Part shown: in pieces, positions 34,568-47,100 of the stretch
Layout of the letters: every line of letters begins with the position of its first letter
Numbering within the stretch: the first letter of the stretch is position 1
Source: Lyophyllum atratum
Lineage: Eukaryota; Basidiomycota; Agaricomycetes; Agaricales; Lyophyllaceae
Assembly: GCA_014905825.1 (NCBI GenBank)
Contig: JACGCN010000012.1
Span: 744,001 to 808,000 of the forward strand
Length of the DNA stretch: 64,000 nucleotides
Reading direction: 5' to 3'
The notes under the pieces: model-generated
Told to the model about the DNA's origin: nothing
Seen by the model: only the letters and a program-made list of their open reading frames with translations
The model's database searches: none
Position numbers and translations under genes: made by a program

Positions 34568-36432
34568 CACGGCGAGGGTGGATTGGAGTAACGAGGGGTT
34601 GACAGCAAACTGCAACTTCCTTCATTTACAGGATTCGCCGAGCTTTATGCCTTGTCGCCAGTGAGTATGCAGAGGCCAGGCGGCCCGGGAGACAGGGCGG
34701 ACCGCGCACGTTGAGTGCCCTCTCATTTCAGACCGAAATTTCTTGACCTGGGTTTACGGAACGTGGTGGCCATGTGCTACAGATACCAAGAGTTTCGGCG
34801 GCTCAAGATGGTGGAGAAACTCTGAGTGGGATGGCAGCTGACTTGGTGATGCATGTGGTTCAACTTCAACTTGCGAGATATACAGCGGTTGTACGGCGGG
34901 TATGATCGGCGTGATCGTGATCGTGATCACGAGTTTAGCGGTGTTGCCTAATCTGGCCACCCGCCAACCTGTTTCGACGATATCGCTCACTATTATAACT
35001 CCAACTTTCGACGCTCAGCGCTGCAAAGCCAAAGTAAGATATTTCGGTGAACTATACTTAGCCACACTATATATGGATCGTCACAAAGAAAAAATCCATG
35101 TCAGACAAAATCCTTACCTCTCAGCCTTCCGGATTTCACTTTCAGTCATTGACAAGGCGTAACACATGAGAAGACGGATATCTATAGTATATGACCGGAT
35201 TCGTAGGAAGGATTCGACAGATTGACAACCGCCCTGAAGAAAGAGTTTGCGGACCGCCAACGGGCCGCTGCATCAACAGCATGTTATCTTATCTTGACGA
35301 GTTCTCGAATAGAGTACCAGACTATGTGACACTGCCAGATATCCCTTTCTCGGTTGGAATGTCAGCGCAATATGTCAAGGAGTGGCCTAGCAAAGGCGGA
35401 CAGCGCCCCAATTCCTCCCAAATCACTTCCAGGGTTAATGAGACCGTAGACGGCAAACACACTGTCAACCTCCATCACATTGAAGTTCTCTCCCATTGAT
35501 CTAGACGGTCATCCAATGACTCCCTCTTCTCAGCTTTCTGATAGACAACTTCTGGACTTCGAAATCTAGGAGAATGTCGTCTTTTGAGAATATTTATTCG
35601 ACGCTGGTTTTTCAGTTCTTGTTCTTGGTGCCCACTGAATCCGACAATCCGCCGCGGAATTGGTGAGAGCACCAGTCATCCACGGTTTCCCTGGTTGTAT
35701 GCCTTGCCTCAGTTCCAAAGAGCAAGAGAGTTTTCGAAACAACAAAGGCCGTCGATGGTTCCGTCTCAGGAATTACATATATGGCCCCTTAACTCGATTT
35801 CTTGTCCATACGTTGTCTGGTGCTCTTCTGGATCCTATGACTGATTGTTTCAGCCCTTCGCACTTCACGGGAAATGATGTTGGGCCCTTCCAGTTGTCGC
35901 GCTACTTTGCATAAATCCTCGGATCCAGACCATCTTTATGCTTTCTGGCTGCGTCTGACCCGCGTACAGCGGACGAGGCTCGCTGGTGCCGCACATTCTA
36001 CGCGCGACAGGTCTTGATATGCAGAACCTTCTATAGTCCATGACTAAGGAGTCAGAGAGAGAGGTGAAAACGGGTGACTCTCTCTTCGACTCCTTAGTCA
36101 AGGACGTTACTGGACGTCACCGGCTACATCAAGAAACGTTAAGACGACGGAATCATTTTGAAAATACGCATCTTTCATACAGTTTGTTCGTAGAAAAGCC
36201 TAGACAACTGCTAGAGGTCGCATGGATTGGAAATTAGCTGCAGGTGCCAATTACAAATCAATAAAATTTATCAGATAAGATCATGCCACGCGACCACAAA
36301 AAATTGAGTGTTCGTGACTTGGATCGATAAACGTCCGCGATTTGCAAGATACGGCTTCCCGCTCTTCTCTCCCGTCCGTCCAGGACTTGTACACTATCCT
36401 TTACTCGTTCCCTCCATCCTGGTCGCCGGCGC
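34568..36432. other. Long intergenic stretch
   Basis: About 1.9 kb with no supported gene. It holds the polygalacturonase promoter on the left and the leucyl-tRNA synthetase promoter on the right. Two repeats of note: GTGATCGTGATCGTGATCACG near 34910, and the 21-bp inverted repeat listed separately. Confidence 0.55.
36041..36100. repeat. Near-perfect inverted repeat (hairpin)
   Basis: Left arm TGACTAAGGAGTCAGAGAG... at 36041-36061 pairs with 36080-36100 over 21 bp with two mismatches, leaving an 18-nt loop. Each arm also contains the small palindrome GACTAAGGAGTC-like core. It lies alone between genes. Could be a remnant of a small inverted-repeat element or a structured RNA. Confidence 0.6.
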
Positions 36433-39400
36433 ATGTCACAAACAATAGAACTTGCTCAGGTTGGTTTCTCCGTCCTTTCTTCCCTAAAATGACCAGTATA
36501 AAGCTCATGCTCATCACAGACAGGCAAGCGCGATCAGCTCCAGGCGCTCGAAGAGAAATACCAGGCCCGATGGCGTGAGGAACGCCCTTTTGAGGTCAAC
36601 GCACCGCCAGCGGAGGCCCTCGCTGGCCTCACTCCCGCCCAGATCCACGAACAATACCCCAAATGGTTCGGCACCTTTCCCTATCCTTACATGAACGGCA
36701 GTCTGCACTTAGGCCACGCTTTCACCATCTCCAAGATCGAGTTTGCGGCCGGCTACCAGCGCATGCTTGGCAAACGCGTCTTATTCCCCCATGGTTTTCA
36801 CGTCACTGGGATGCCCATCAAGGTACGTACTCTGCTGCGCGTGTCTAGAACAGGAGGTTGACTTGGCGAATAGGCATCGTCAGACAAAATCATTCGCGAG
36901 ATTGAGATGTTTGGTCCGGATTTTGAGCGGTATGAACAGGTGCAGGCGGAGCTTGACGCTGCTGAGGCTGCAAAGGAGGAGGCTGAGGCTGTTGCGGTTA
37001 CGGTCGACAAGAGCAAGGCTAAGAAGGGAAAGCTCGTTGCGAAATCCACTGGGCATACGTACCAATTCCAAATCATGGAGTCCATCGGGTTTCCTCGCAG
37101 TGAGATCAAGAAATTCGCCGACACCCAGCACTGGTTGACTACCTTCCCTCCCATTGCCATCGTACGTGCTTTACTTCCTTGTTCGTGTTAGGTACTGATG
37201 TACGTCACAGGAAGACCACAATAGTTTCGGCTCGCGTATCGATTGGCGGCGCACCTTCCTCACAACAGATGCCAATCCATACTACGACTCGTTCGTCCGC
37301 TGGCAAGCTAATAAGCTCCACAAACTTGGAAAGATTAAGTTCGGCGAGCGCTACACCATCTACAGTCCCAAGGACGGCCAGCCATGCATGGATCACGATC
37401 GCCAAGATGGCGAGGGTTTCGGACCGCAGGAATACACAGGTGTGAAGATGGAAGTGGTTGATTGGAGTCCGGCGGCGAAGGAGGCGATCGAGGGCAAGGT
37501 CGGCGGGCGTAAAGTCTTTCTAGTAGCCGCGACACTGCGCCCTGAGACGATGTAAGTTTATGTGATCCGCTCCTTGTTGCTCCGCTAATCAGTTATAGGT
37601 ACGGTCAAACGAATTGCTACGTTGGCACCTCTATCAAGTATGGTGTATATGCGATGAACGATAAGGAAGCCTTCCTATGCACGCACCGTGCGGCTCGCAA
37701 CATGGCCTTCCAAGGGATAACAGCATCACGAGGCAACGTCAATCAGCTCCTTGAGATCAGCGGTGACAAGCTCATCGGCACCAAGATTAAAGCTCCTTTT
37801 GCCATTAACCCCGAAGTCTATGTCCTACCCATGGACAATGTCCTTGCCACCAAGGTATGTCTCCCCGGACCACGCTCGCGTCTATCTAAATCATCTATAC
37901 TTAGGGAACCGGTGTCGTCACATCCGTCCCGTCCGATTCACCTGACGACTGCCAAACCCTCTACGACCTGCGCAAAAAGGCCGCCTTCTACAAAATCGAT
38001 CCGTCTTGGGCGGCCATTGACCCCGTCCCTGTCATCTCCACCCCGACATATGGTGACCTTTGCGCACCGGCGCTCCTGACACAGATGAAGATCCAATCGC
38101 AGAAGGACACAAAGCAACTGGCGGAGGCAAAGGAAATCGCGTACAAGGAGGGCTTCTACAATGGTACGATGCTGGTCGGCGAGTTCAAGGGCCAGAGTGT
38201 TCAGGATGCCAAGGTGAAGGTGCGGGAGCGCATGATTGAGGCAGGTCTGGCGTTTGCGTATGCAGAGCCGGAGGGCCTGGTGATCTCGCGGAGTGCAGAT
38301 GAGTGTGTCGTTGCACTCATGGACCAGTGGTACTTGGACTACGGAGAAGAGAATTGGAGGGCCCAGGTCGAGAAGTGAGTTTTGTTGGTTCATTCTGATT
38401 TCGTCTGATGCTGATACTGGTCAAGGCTACTGGCAAAGATGAACCTGTACACTCCGGAGACGCGTCATTCTTTCGAGAAGACGCTGGCGTGGCTGAACAA
38501 GTGGGCCTGTGCGCGCACATACGGTCTTGGCTCCAAGCTACCTTGGGACCCCCATTTCCTGGTCGAGTCTCTGAGTGACTCGACGATCTACATGAGCTAC
38601 TACACCGTTGCGCAGCTCCTACATGGTACGCTCTAGTGCATGTCTCCTCTATCAGGATCTAATTTCGACCTTCGCCCTCACAGAAAGCAGCATCGACGGG
38701 TCCAAACCTGGTCCCCTCGGTATCACGGCTGACCAGATGACAGATGAGATCTGGGAGTACATCTTCTGCGACGGCCCCTTCCCCGAAACCTCACCATTAC
38801 CGCAAGAAAAAGCTGACGCGCTCAAGCACGAATACAAGTACTTTTACCCCTTCGATATCCGCTCGTCCGCCAAAGACCTCGTGCCGAACCATCTGACGTT
38901 CTGTCTTTATAACCACGCTGCAATCTTCCCCGAGGACAAGTTCCCCCTGAGCATGCGCACGAATGGCCATCTGCTGCTGAACGGGAAGAAGATGTCGAAG
39001 GGCACAGGTAACTTCTTGACCCTAAGGGATGGGATTAAGAAGTTTGGTGCGGATGCGACGAGGCTGTCGTTGGCCGATGCTGGAGATGGCATGGAGGATG
39101 CGAACTTTGAGGAGAAGGCGGCGAATGCGAATATTCTGAGGATCCATACGTTGATTGGGTGGTGTGAGGTGCGTTGGCGTTTTATCCTTGTATGTGTCGG
39201 GAAGCTTACACTGACTGTATGTAGGATATGGTCAAGGATGAGAAAAACCTACGCCGCGGACCCCGCATATACCACGACGATGTGTTCGAACACGAGATGA
39301 ACGAGCTCATCAACGTCACCCAGAGCCATTATGATGCGTGAGTACCTAGCTCTTACCAGCCACCCTCTAATAAACAAACTGCTTACCTTCTGAATAGAAC

Positions 39401-40268
39401 GAACTACAAGGAAGTCGTCAAATTCGGCTTTTACGAGTTCCAGAGCGCACGCGACTGGTACCGTGAGGTGACATCGGATGTCGGCATGCATACCGATCTA
39501 GTGCAGTCCTGGATCCGCTCTGCCGCCCTGCTCATCGCTCCCATCGCTCCACATTTCACCGAACACATCTACAGCACGATCCTACAATCGCCTACATCCA
39601 TCCAGCGCGCATTATGGCCCACGCCCAACAAGCCCGTGGACCCGACCCTCCTCGAGGCAGCCACATACATGCGCGGTACGATCAAGATGATCCGGGACGC
39701 AGAGGCGGCGCTCTTGAAGATGCTGCAGAAGGCAAAGGGGAAGAAGGGCACGAACGCGAAGGAGGGCGCGTTTGATCCGAAGCAGCCGAAGAGCGTGAGG
39801 ATCTACGTGGCGACGGCGTTCCCGGAGTGGCAGGACGCGTGTGTGCAGGCGGTGAAGGAATCGTATGCGGAGGAGGCGGATAAGGTGGACGATGCGAAGG
39901 TGCGCGACTTGCTGACGGAGCGCGGGCTCATCAAGGATAAGCGCGCGATGCCGTTCGTCCAGGCGTTCAAGGTGGGTTTCTATCTCCTCACTTGCCTTTT
40001 TTGAGCGGTCGATCTCACCTGGTATCATTTGTAGAAACGCATGGCTCAGTTCGGTGCCCAGACGGCCTTCCGCCGCACGCTGCCGTTCTCTGAGAGGGAG
40101 GTCCTGCAGGAGATCCTACCATACCTGCGGAAAACTCTCGGGCTCGTGGACGTGGAGGTGCTGACCGTCGAAGAGGCGAAGCAAAAGGAGGATGAGCCTG
40201 GATATTCGAAGCATATCATCGAGACGTCAGAGCCCGGCAGCCCAGCCTTTGAGTATCGGAATGTATAA
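36433..40268 (+). CDS. CDC60: Cytosolic leucyl-tRNA synthetase
   Basis: Class Ia synthetase charging tRNA-Leu in the cytosol. Eleven exons: 36433-36459, 36520-36822, 36874-37161, 37211-37551, 37599-37854, 37905-38374, 38426-38625, 38684-39168, 39225-39337, 39398-39971, 40035-40268; 1096 residues against 1090 in yeast. First exon is 27 nt, MSQTIELAQ. The HIGH motif is [10 protein letters not shown] and the KMSKS motif [11 protein letters not shown]. Between them sits the editing domain, with [19 protein letters not shown] and [14 protein letters not shown]. The C-terminal anticodon and extension domains end with [20 protein letters not shown]. Frame intact throughout, which makes this gene a useful control for the frame breaks seen elsewhere. 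Confidence 0.95.
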
Positions 40269-40462
40269 GTAGAATCTTAATTCGTGGCCATGATGTATAG
40301 AGGGTGTTTTTGGTAGAGCTACTAATCAAAAATTGGTTTTGACTTGGATATGAGTGGTTGTTAGGACTTGTCAGTGTCTCGTCGCGTCGCGTCTCGCGTG
40401 ACTTGACGCGATATGTCACACGCTTCCTTTCTCTCGAACATCCATCGTTACCCTGTGCCGCC

Positions 40463-41642
40463 ATGCCTGGGCCCTCCAACATAAGGAAGCAACGCAAGTC
40501 CCAGGGGAAATCGCAGAAGAAGAGTAATCAGGTCAACGGCCAACTACATCTCTCGACGTCGGATTCAGAAGATTCCTCGCCGTCAACAAGCTTCGACCGC
40601 GACGAGGACAGCAGCTCGCCATGCTCGCGCTCCCCCACCCACCTCATCACACCTCCACCGCACATCCAGGCTCAGAGGGAGATCCTGATCACACCGGTGG
40701 ACGATGCGCCTCAGCACCACGATCGGGGGTTCCACGACGAGGGTGTGTCGTTTGAGCCGAAGGGCGAGGTGGAGATAGATGCCATGCCTCAACCAATCCC
40801 CCAAGCGCCCTTCATTCACGATCCAGGGAATGGGCCACGGGTTCGCGACACCCGTGCGTTTCTGGCTTCCAAGTTCTTTTCTCAGCCACCCGCTCTTGAG
40901 GTACGTGTATGCGCAGGGCCATGACTTCGTCTACCTCTGAACCATGATATCGCTTACAGATCCCGCTATGTGCTGAATTCGCGCAGGAAGAGGTGTTGCA
41001 GATGTTGATGACGGTGTTGCCAGAAGAAACCGCGCTCGTACGTCCTTACTTCATAGAATTTGGCTATGCAATTACCAACGAACCTCCGCCAAATAGATCC
41101 TTTGGTACAACAAGAGCCGCGCTACGAGTCGGATATGCCCCGCATGCCAGCGGCTTTACCGGCTGGGCGACATCTTGCCAGACCACCTAGCCGATGGGAT
41201 GCCGAACCCTGAGACCGAGGCGCGTCCGTCGCCGCAACTCGAACGTGAGCAGGCGCTCAGTGGACTCTGTACGTTTCCCATTCCCTTATCCTTCAATCGA
41301 CCCTACTGAATCTCCCATCATTCCTTGTCCGCGATCCTTTCAGGTTCTCCCGTATGTTTCATCGTCGCGTCCTTCAATTACCCCGGTGCCATCCGCTCCG
41401 CCTGGGGACGGATGGAGGATGAGCTTGATGATCGCACGTGGGGCCTGTTGAATGGGCCAGCAGAGGGAAATGCAAGGGGCGACGTGGGAACGGGGCTCAG
41501 TATGCTGATGAAGATGACAAGGCTGCATGATTTGGGGCTCGCACAGCTGTGCTTGGGTCTTGATGTGGAAGACATGGACGATGTGGACGGGGAATATGAT
41601 GGGGGACTAGAGTACGTTAAAGAGGGGATCGCTGTTCCGTAG
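40463..41642 (+). CDS. Uncharacterised fungal protein with CPxC motif
   Basis: Four exons: 40463-40900, 40960-41037, 41097-41268, 41344-41642; 328 residues, all phases consistent. The first half is disordered: MPGPSNIRKQRKSQGKSQKK is Lys-rich, then acidic/Ser stretches (STSDSEDSSPSTS). The second half looks folded: FAQEEVLQMLMTVLPEE, then ILWYNKSRATSRICPACQRL with one CPAC pair, and CFIVASFNYPGAIRSAWGRM. It ends with an acidic segment. A single CxxC pair is too little to claim a zinc finger. The Lys-rich start could be a nuclear localisation signal. I do not recognise the family. Confidence 0.8.
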
Positions 41643-42060
41643 CGTCGATGAGTCGCTTCGTGCTGTCTTCGACCGTGTTTACGCTGCTGATTTACTGGAC
41701 CATGACCTTTACATCTCTTAGTACGATCTGACTTTGCTCTATTTGCACCTGCTACCTTATCTTTATTTATCTTCTCAGATAAACTATCTAACGTAGATTA
41801 CAGTGCCCCTCGACGCACGAAGGGACTGGCATTCTTTATGACCCACGGTACCGCTGAGGGAAGGACGGAAGCAAGACGGAAGCAATTTATTCTCGATCGC
41901 TTCTTTCCTTGACAAGAGCCTGTAATAAATACAAGAGCAAGCAGTATTCTCCGAGTTGCGAACCTACTTCCGAACATTCTTCAGCTACATCCCTCGAGCA
42001 TCCCCTCTGGTTTGAACACACAACCCCGTCCTTCTCTTTCCCTATCATCCCTTTTTCCTA
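41643..42060. other. Intergenic, promoter of the cupredoxin-like gene
   Basis: Contains AATAAATAC near 41925 and a pyrimidine-rich leader (CCTTCTCTTTCCCTATCATC) directly before the ATG at 42061, as in many strongly expressed fungal genes. Confidence 0.45.
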
Positions 42061-42865
42061 ATGAAGTGCACTTCGCTCATTGTCCTCGCTCCTCTCAGCT
42101 TCCTTCCTCTCGTTTTTGGAGCTGAATATCTCGTTGGAGTCGGTAAAGACGAGACGACTGGGTCCGTACCTACATTTCATAACTTGATATTTTATTTTTG
42201 CTCATTCCACCCCAGGAAGAAAGGTCTCGGATTTGACCCCTCAGTTATTCACCCTCAAGTAGGCGACACCATCGTTTGGGAGTTCCGCAGTGGACAACAC
42301 AGCGTTGTTCGTACGTCGTGTTCCCTCGTTGTCTATTTATAATATGGCTGATCTTGCGGGTCAATTCCTCAGAATCCACCTTCGCGAACCCATGCACGGG
42401 CAACGGTGGGATCAATACTGGTGTTCAAACTGCAAGCCCTCATCATCCCGTAGTATCGGCAACAAACTAATTGTACTTTGCTTCGAATAGGTAGCTGACA
42501 GTCTGAGTGTCGATGCTCCCGGGTTGCCTAAGTATACAATTACCGTGAACAGCACCGACCCGATCTGGTTCTTCGACGAGGCCGGTGGCCTGTGCAACAA
42601 AGGAGCTCTCCTAGCCGTCAACCCCTCTGATACCCAGACCGCCGCCGCATTCAAAGAAAACGCAGCAAAGGCCCCAGCCTCCCCGCCTCCTTCCACGACA
42701 TCTGCGGCCTCGCCAGGCCAGACGCCAGGCCAGACGGATGCAAATACTTCGGGTAGCCAGACCGCGCCTAGCCCCGCATCGACGTCTAACGCGGCTGGAA
42801 AGATCGGTCAATCCGGTGGTCTGCTTCTGGGATTCATGTCTTCCTTGGCTTTGGGTATGCTTTGA
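42061..42865 (+). CDS. Cupredoxin-like secreted protein, probable GPI anchor
   Basis: Extracellular protein with a plastocyanin-like fold, a common Agaricomycete family of cell-surface proteins. Exons 42061-42161, 42216-42310, 42373-42431, 42491-42865; 209 residues. Signal peptide MKCTSLIVLAPLSFLPLVFG. The fold shows FDPSVIHPQVGDTIVWEF, SGQHSVVQS (first copper His) and NSTDPIWFFDEAGGLCNKGA; the usual HC pair near the C-terminal ligands is reduced to LC, so copper binding is doubtful. A Ser/Thr/Pro-rich spacer and hydrophobic tail GLLLGFMSSLALGML fit a GPI signal. The last intron is read as GC-AG (donor ACT|GCAAGC at 42432); a GT donor at 42450 is also in frame and would add six residues, but the family wording favours the GC donor. 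Confidence 0.82.
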
Positions 42866-43477
42866 GTAATAGGATCGAGAAGGAGTTATTATCGGTATAC
42901 CATGGTCCTGTGCTGGAGAAGCTTGTTTTTAGGTACCAATCACACTCGTTTGACTCGTGTATATGACAGATCGTTCGTCACCAACAGCGCTGTGGGCCTG
43001 GCTGTTAGCGCTGTGCATCCTTTCGGGTTGCTTTTGGGGCATCTTCATCTGTGTTAATCATGTCCAGCCCAACGAACCAAGCAAGTGGTCCGAATCAACC
43101 CTCCAATGCAATTCGACCTAACCTTGCTACTAAAGCAGCCATTAGCTTTGAGGTACAAATTATGTTCTACTCCTCCGTCTCTTGAGCTCGGGTTGTCGCA
43201 TGGGGGATGAGGTAGAGACAGAAAAGTGGAAATCTCTACATCTCCGCAAACGATTCCTTCGCAGTCGGATTCATTGCTAGACACCGTCAAGACACATTTG
43301 AACGTGTTGCATCTGTCGTAAACACAAATATATAGGTTTTACTACCTGCTAGGCTGTTCGGTGCCAATACTTGGTGATCACCACGTGGATCACTTGATAG
43401 AGGCGGGCGTATGCGTCTCCTGTCGTCTTCCACAACGGCCACCACGTGTATTTCACAGCGCGGTATCATTGACGAAC
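42866..43477. other. Intergenic
   Basis: No gene seen. The frame open from 43361 runs into the kelch gene but lacks a better start than 43478. Confidence 0.55.
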
Positions 43478-45004
43478 ATGAGTGGCGTCCCCCGTAGCCT
43501 GAGTGACGTGCCTGAAGAGGGCTCTTTCGCACCGACGACCGCAATGAGCCCTCGTTCAGAGAACTCACCATATCTGAGCCCGATGAACTCAGCCACGTCT
43601 TCCAGCTCTACCCTTGGCCCACCCTCAGCATCTGCTTCCGGTTCTCGCTCAAGCGGATCGAAGGTTCGAACAGCGAGTATCCGGACCCTTGGTCGATCCT
43701 CGAGTGAAAGTACGATCCCATCGGTGACTGTCACTGCTGCCAAACGAAACCCTTCATCCTCCTCCATATCGTCCTCTTCGAAGAGCCGGAAACCTCCTGC
43801 ACCCATTCCATCGGTCCAGAGGATCAGAGACATCCCGACTCTCCCTCATGACAAGAACGCCGAGAGCGTGCCAAGCACCGCGATGCACTGGAGTCGTGCG
43901 CCAGTGTATGGCGCCGTACCTCAACGTACGATGCGGGCACACACGATGACGCTGGTTGACACTACTGCATGGCTCTTCGGTGGAAATGACGATAAGGAAG
44001 TGTGCAAAGATATGAAAGATATGTTCTGCTTTGACACCGGTGCGTTAGTTCCGCGTTCGAAAAACTGACACTGCTCATGTGCTTTCCCCGGTAGAGACAA
44101 TGCAATGGACCATTCGGGAAACGACTGGTGATATACCCCCGCCCTGTCGGGCGCATACCACGACTTTGGTCGACCGCAAACTCGTCGTATTTGGCGGCGG
44201 CCACGGCATACAGTACTACGATAAGGTCTACGTCTTCGATACCGCGACCCGCCACTGGACGCAGCCTACCGTCTCTGGGCCCCTCCCAACCCGTCGTCGC
44301 GCACACTCGGCCGTCTTGTATCAGCAGAAGATATGGATTTTCGGTGGTGGGACAGGTTTGAACGCCTTGAACGATGTCTGGACGCTTGACGTGTCGTCGT
44401 TCAGTAGGATGAAATGGGAGGAGGTTAAGACCACCGGGAGGACACCTAAGAACAGGGGATATCATACGGCCAACTTAGTGGGGAATCTGATGGTTGTGGT
44501 GGGCGGCAGCGATGGGAAGGATTTCTTCACGGATGTGTGGTGTCTTGACCTTGGTAAGGGAGGGCAGCATTGTTATTGAGGCTTGGCTGATTTTATCGCA
44601 GATACTCGCCACTGGAGTCAAGTCACGCTCCTGACGTCAAAATACAAACGAATAGCACATAGCGCCACCCAGGTCGGCTCGTTCCTTTTCATTACTGGAG
44701 GCTTCAACGGCGAGGAATATTGCTCCGATGTCCTTCCATTTAATCTGGGTGCGTCTTTGAACGTTCTCATTTGTTACATCGACATTCTCATACTATTCTA
44801 GTGTCGCTTACCTACGAGCCACGGTCAGCCTTTGGGAGACCTCCAAGTGGTCGCGGATATCACTCCACAATCCTGGCGGACAGCCGACTATTCCTCTTTG
44901 GTGGTTATGACGGAACGACCTCTTACGATGATGTGTACATCCTGGACCTCGCTGCTGGGGCGTACTTGCCGCAGGTGACGAGCTTCAACATCGAGCTTGT
45001 CTAA
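43478..45004 (+). CDS. Kelch-repeat protein with Ser-rich N-terminus
   Basis: Beta-propeller protein, related in layout to fungal cell-end/polarity kelch proteins (Tea1/Kel1), though those are far longer and coiled-coil. Exons 43478-44039, 44095-44553, 44602-44748, 44802-45004; 456 residues. Residues 1 to about 140 are Ser/Pro-rich. Kelch repeats follow with the GG pairs: DTTAWLFGGNDD, RKLVVFGGGHG, QQKIWIFGGGTG, GNLMVVVGGSDG, GSFLFITGGFNG and SRLFLFGGYDG, i.e. six blades. The C-terminus is GAYLPQVTSFNIELV. Substrate or partner unknown. Start at the ATG giving MSGVPRSLSDVPEEGSF. Confidence 0.87.
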
Positions 45005-46275
45005 TGGCGGGCTTTGAGATTCACCCTCTTCTCTATTGGGTAACCTTGGTTGGTGCGGCAGCAACGGAGCTCATGTGTAGCGTTTCGAGATCCTTTACCA
45101 GCGTACCTCTACTCTCAGTTGGGGAGCATGAGCCGCATAAGTACCGTATGTTTTTGACTACATATTCACACGCAGATGCAATAAATCAAATTGGGTCACT
45201 TTAGATGGACGCAGCAAGCGATCATGAGTTTTCTGAAGAGTTAAAACGCGTCTAGGGTGCGGTGATTTGCCTGATTTTTCATGCCCCTACTTCAGGTGAT
45301 CGCTAACGGTCTTCGACATGTCGAACGAGTTGTCCGGGTTCTGTGGTAGGTATATATTTGTACTCTTTCCGGTCATGGACGATGATCGACTTGACTTCGG
45401 TTACCTAGAAGGAAATCTCAAGGACCATGCAACACCTGTAATCGCTAAAAAGTAGGAACCTTCAGGTTGCCACGCCATTTCTTGCAAACATGCGTGCATG
45501 TCGAGGTCCTTCGGCCTCCCATCGCTATTGCCTGCCTTCCTACGCCATTCGAAAGCCACGGAGCATGCATTCTTCACATGGAGCGACAAACACCAGACCT
45601 TGTGGTGGCAAGTCTTCTCTTCCCAGTTTAAGCCAGACGACCATCATCCTGGCACTTCTGGTATTCTCTGCTGCGCAGATGCTTCTGTCGATTTCGCAGG
45701 TGCCGTCTCAGACCATGGTTCGACATGATCGAGCCGAGCGGGAGGTCCTGGCGCTTACAATGTGAAGAATAGATGAGCTGCTGACTTTCGAAAGCCAGCA
45801 CCTTCCCACATGCTTAAAGGGCTGTATCCTGAGGAAGATGACAGTGACGATCGAAGAGTCCTGACACGAGGGGTACTGCTGTCCAACGTGTCCTAGGGAT
45901 GTTCGCGCGCTAAGATTTCGATCCTTGCTGATCCTTTTGACACACTCCAGAATTCAATTGCGCTAGAGAAAAGGTCAGAACATACGGCGAAGACGCTGCG
46001 CATGCTTGTGCTTGCCTGGATCCCAATTTGGTCGAATGACCGTACATGGGTGTTTTCTGCGCTCTTGGGGACAGGATGTGGTCATGCCATGTGTGTCCTT
46101 TGATAAATCTAACTACGCTCCCGTGATATTCCAACTCTGGCAGGCCGCAGCTGTGCGCCGCGATGGTGGAATCTAGAGATTTGAATTCAGAAAACTTGGT
46201 CTTGATTTATGGTGGCGGTTGGGAGAGCAAGGGTTGTAGCACCAAAAAAAGCACATGAAACGTAAATCAATGCTA
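45005..46275. other. Intergenic
   Basis: About 1.3 kb without a supported gene. A plus-strand frame around 45498-45728 reads plausibly (FFTWSDKHQTLWWQVFSSQF) but I could not extend it by splicing or recognise it. Confidence 0.45.
46244..46250 (-). terminator. RNA polymerase III T-run terminator
   Basis: Seven T residues on the minus strand, 25 nt beyond the tRNA 3' end, as expected for Pol III release. Confidence 0.7.
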
Positions 46276-46373
46276 TGAGTCGACCCAGGCTCGAACTGAG
46301 GACCTCCTGTGCACATGGTCATCATGAGACGAAAATGTGAGACAGATGCGATAACCAACTACGCCATCGACCC
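46276..46373 (-). tRNA. tRNA-Val (anticodon CAC) with 24-nt intron
   Basis: Cloverleaf read from 46373 downward. Acceptor GGGTCGA pairs with TCGACTC (one G-T), discriminator A. D-arm GCGTAGTTGGTTATCGC is also the A box. Anticodon stem TCTGT pairs with ACAGG (one T-G) around loop C-T-CAC-A-C. The T-arm CTCAG TTCGAGC CTGGG holds the B box. A 24-nt insert follows position 37, the standard place for nuclear tRNA introns, and its end GTG can pair with the anticodon CAC, as splicing substrates require. Mature length is 74 nt before CCA. A Met assignment was considered because plant and fungal elongator Met genes have a similar loop, but position 36 is C here. Confidence 0.85.
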
Positions 46374-47090
46374 ATGTGAAGGACTTCGTCAGGCCTTTTC
46401 CCAATGCCAATAGGCCTAAGTTTAAGTATCGCTCTATCAGATACTTAGGTTTTCTTTTGTTCCTGCAGGAGCAGAATGCACATGGATTGAGCCTAAAAAT
46501 AACTGCCCTACCTTGCCAGTTGTCTTGGTGAAAAGGACATTTGCTCAGTTCAGGCTGACAGCGTCATGCAGCCAAGTACCATATGAACGGGATACGTGTC
46601 ATTTGAGCCAACAACGGGTCGCGGATCATCTGCCTAGATGAAAATCCGGTAACTATGGCCAAGTGGGGTACACCGTACGAATGCATGATACAGTCTGAGT
46701 ACGGTACACCTCTGGGGCCAGAGTAGGTACATATGCGGCTGTTTTGGGGGAGAGTTTGATATCGTCCCAAGGCTCAAAACGGCCGCAGTGGAATCAGTAA
46801 CTGAATAAGCTATCAAGCTATCAGCATCCGTACACTTTACAGGGTTGGACGCCCAAGAGAGGCATCGAGGAACCCTAGATTGGGTCCTACTAAGTAGGCT
46901 TCCATTGGACGTGCTCCTCGATGGTCGCAAGCCAGCGTCCACGGCCCCGATGATGCCATTGCCGATGATGACCGGCGTTTCATGAACGATGAATACGTTG
47001 ATGAAGTTCCCAGGCGAACGTGTAGGTAGATGGGCAGCTGGGCTTGCTAGTCGATACTTAAGATGCGATGTGGGACCACGCTGATGCGTG

Positions 47091-47100
47091 TATAAATAGA
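47091..47100 (+). promoter_or_regulatory. Orphan TATA box
   Basis: TATAAATAGA is a textbook TATA sequence, followed by a small inverted repeat (CTCGTCTGATCGAG). No coding gene starts within the next kilobase, so it may serve a non-coding transcript or be chance. Confidence 0.3.
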
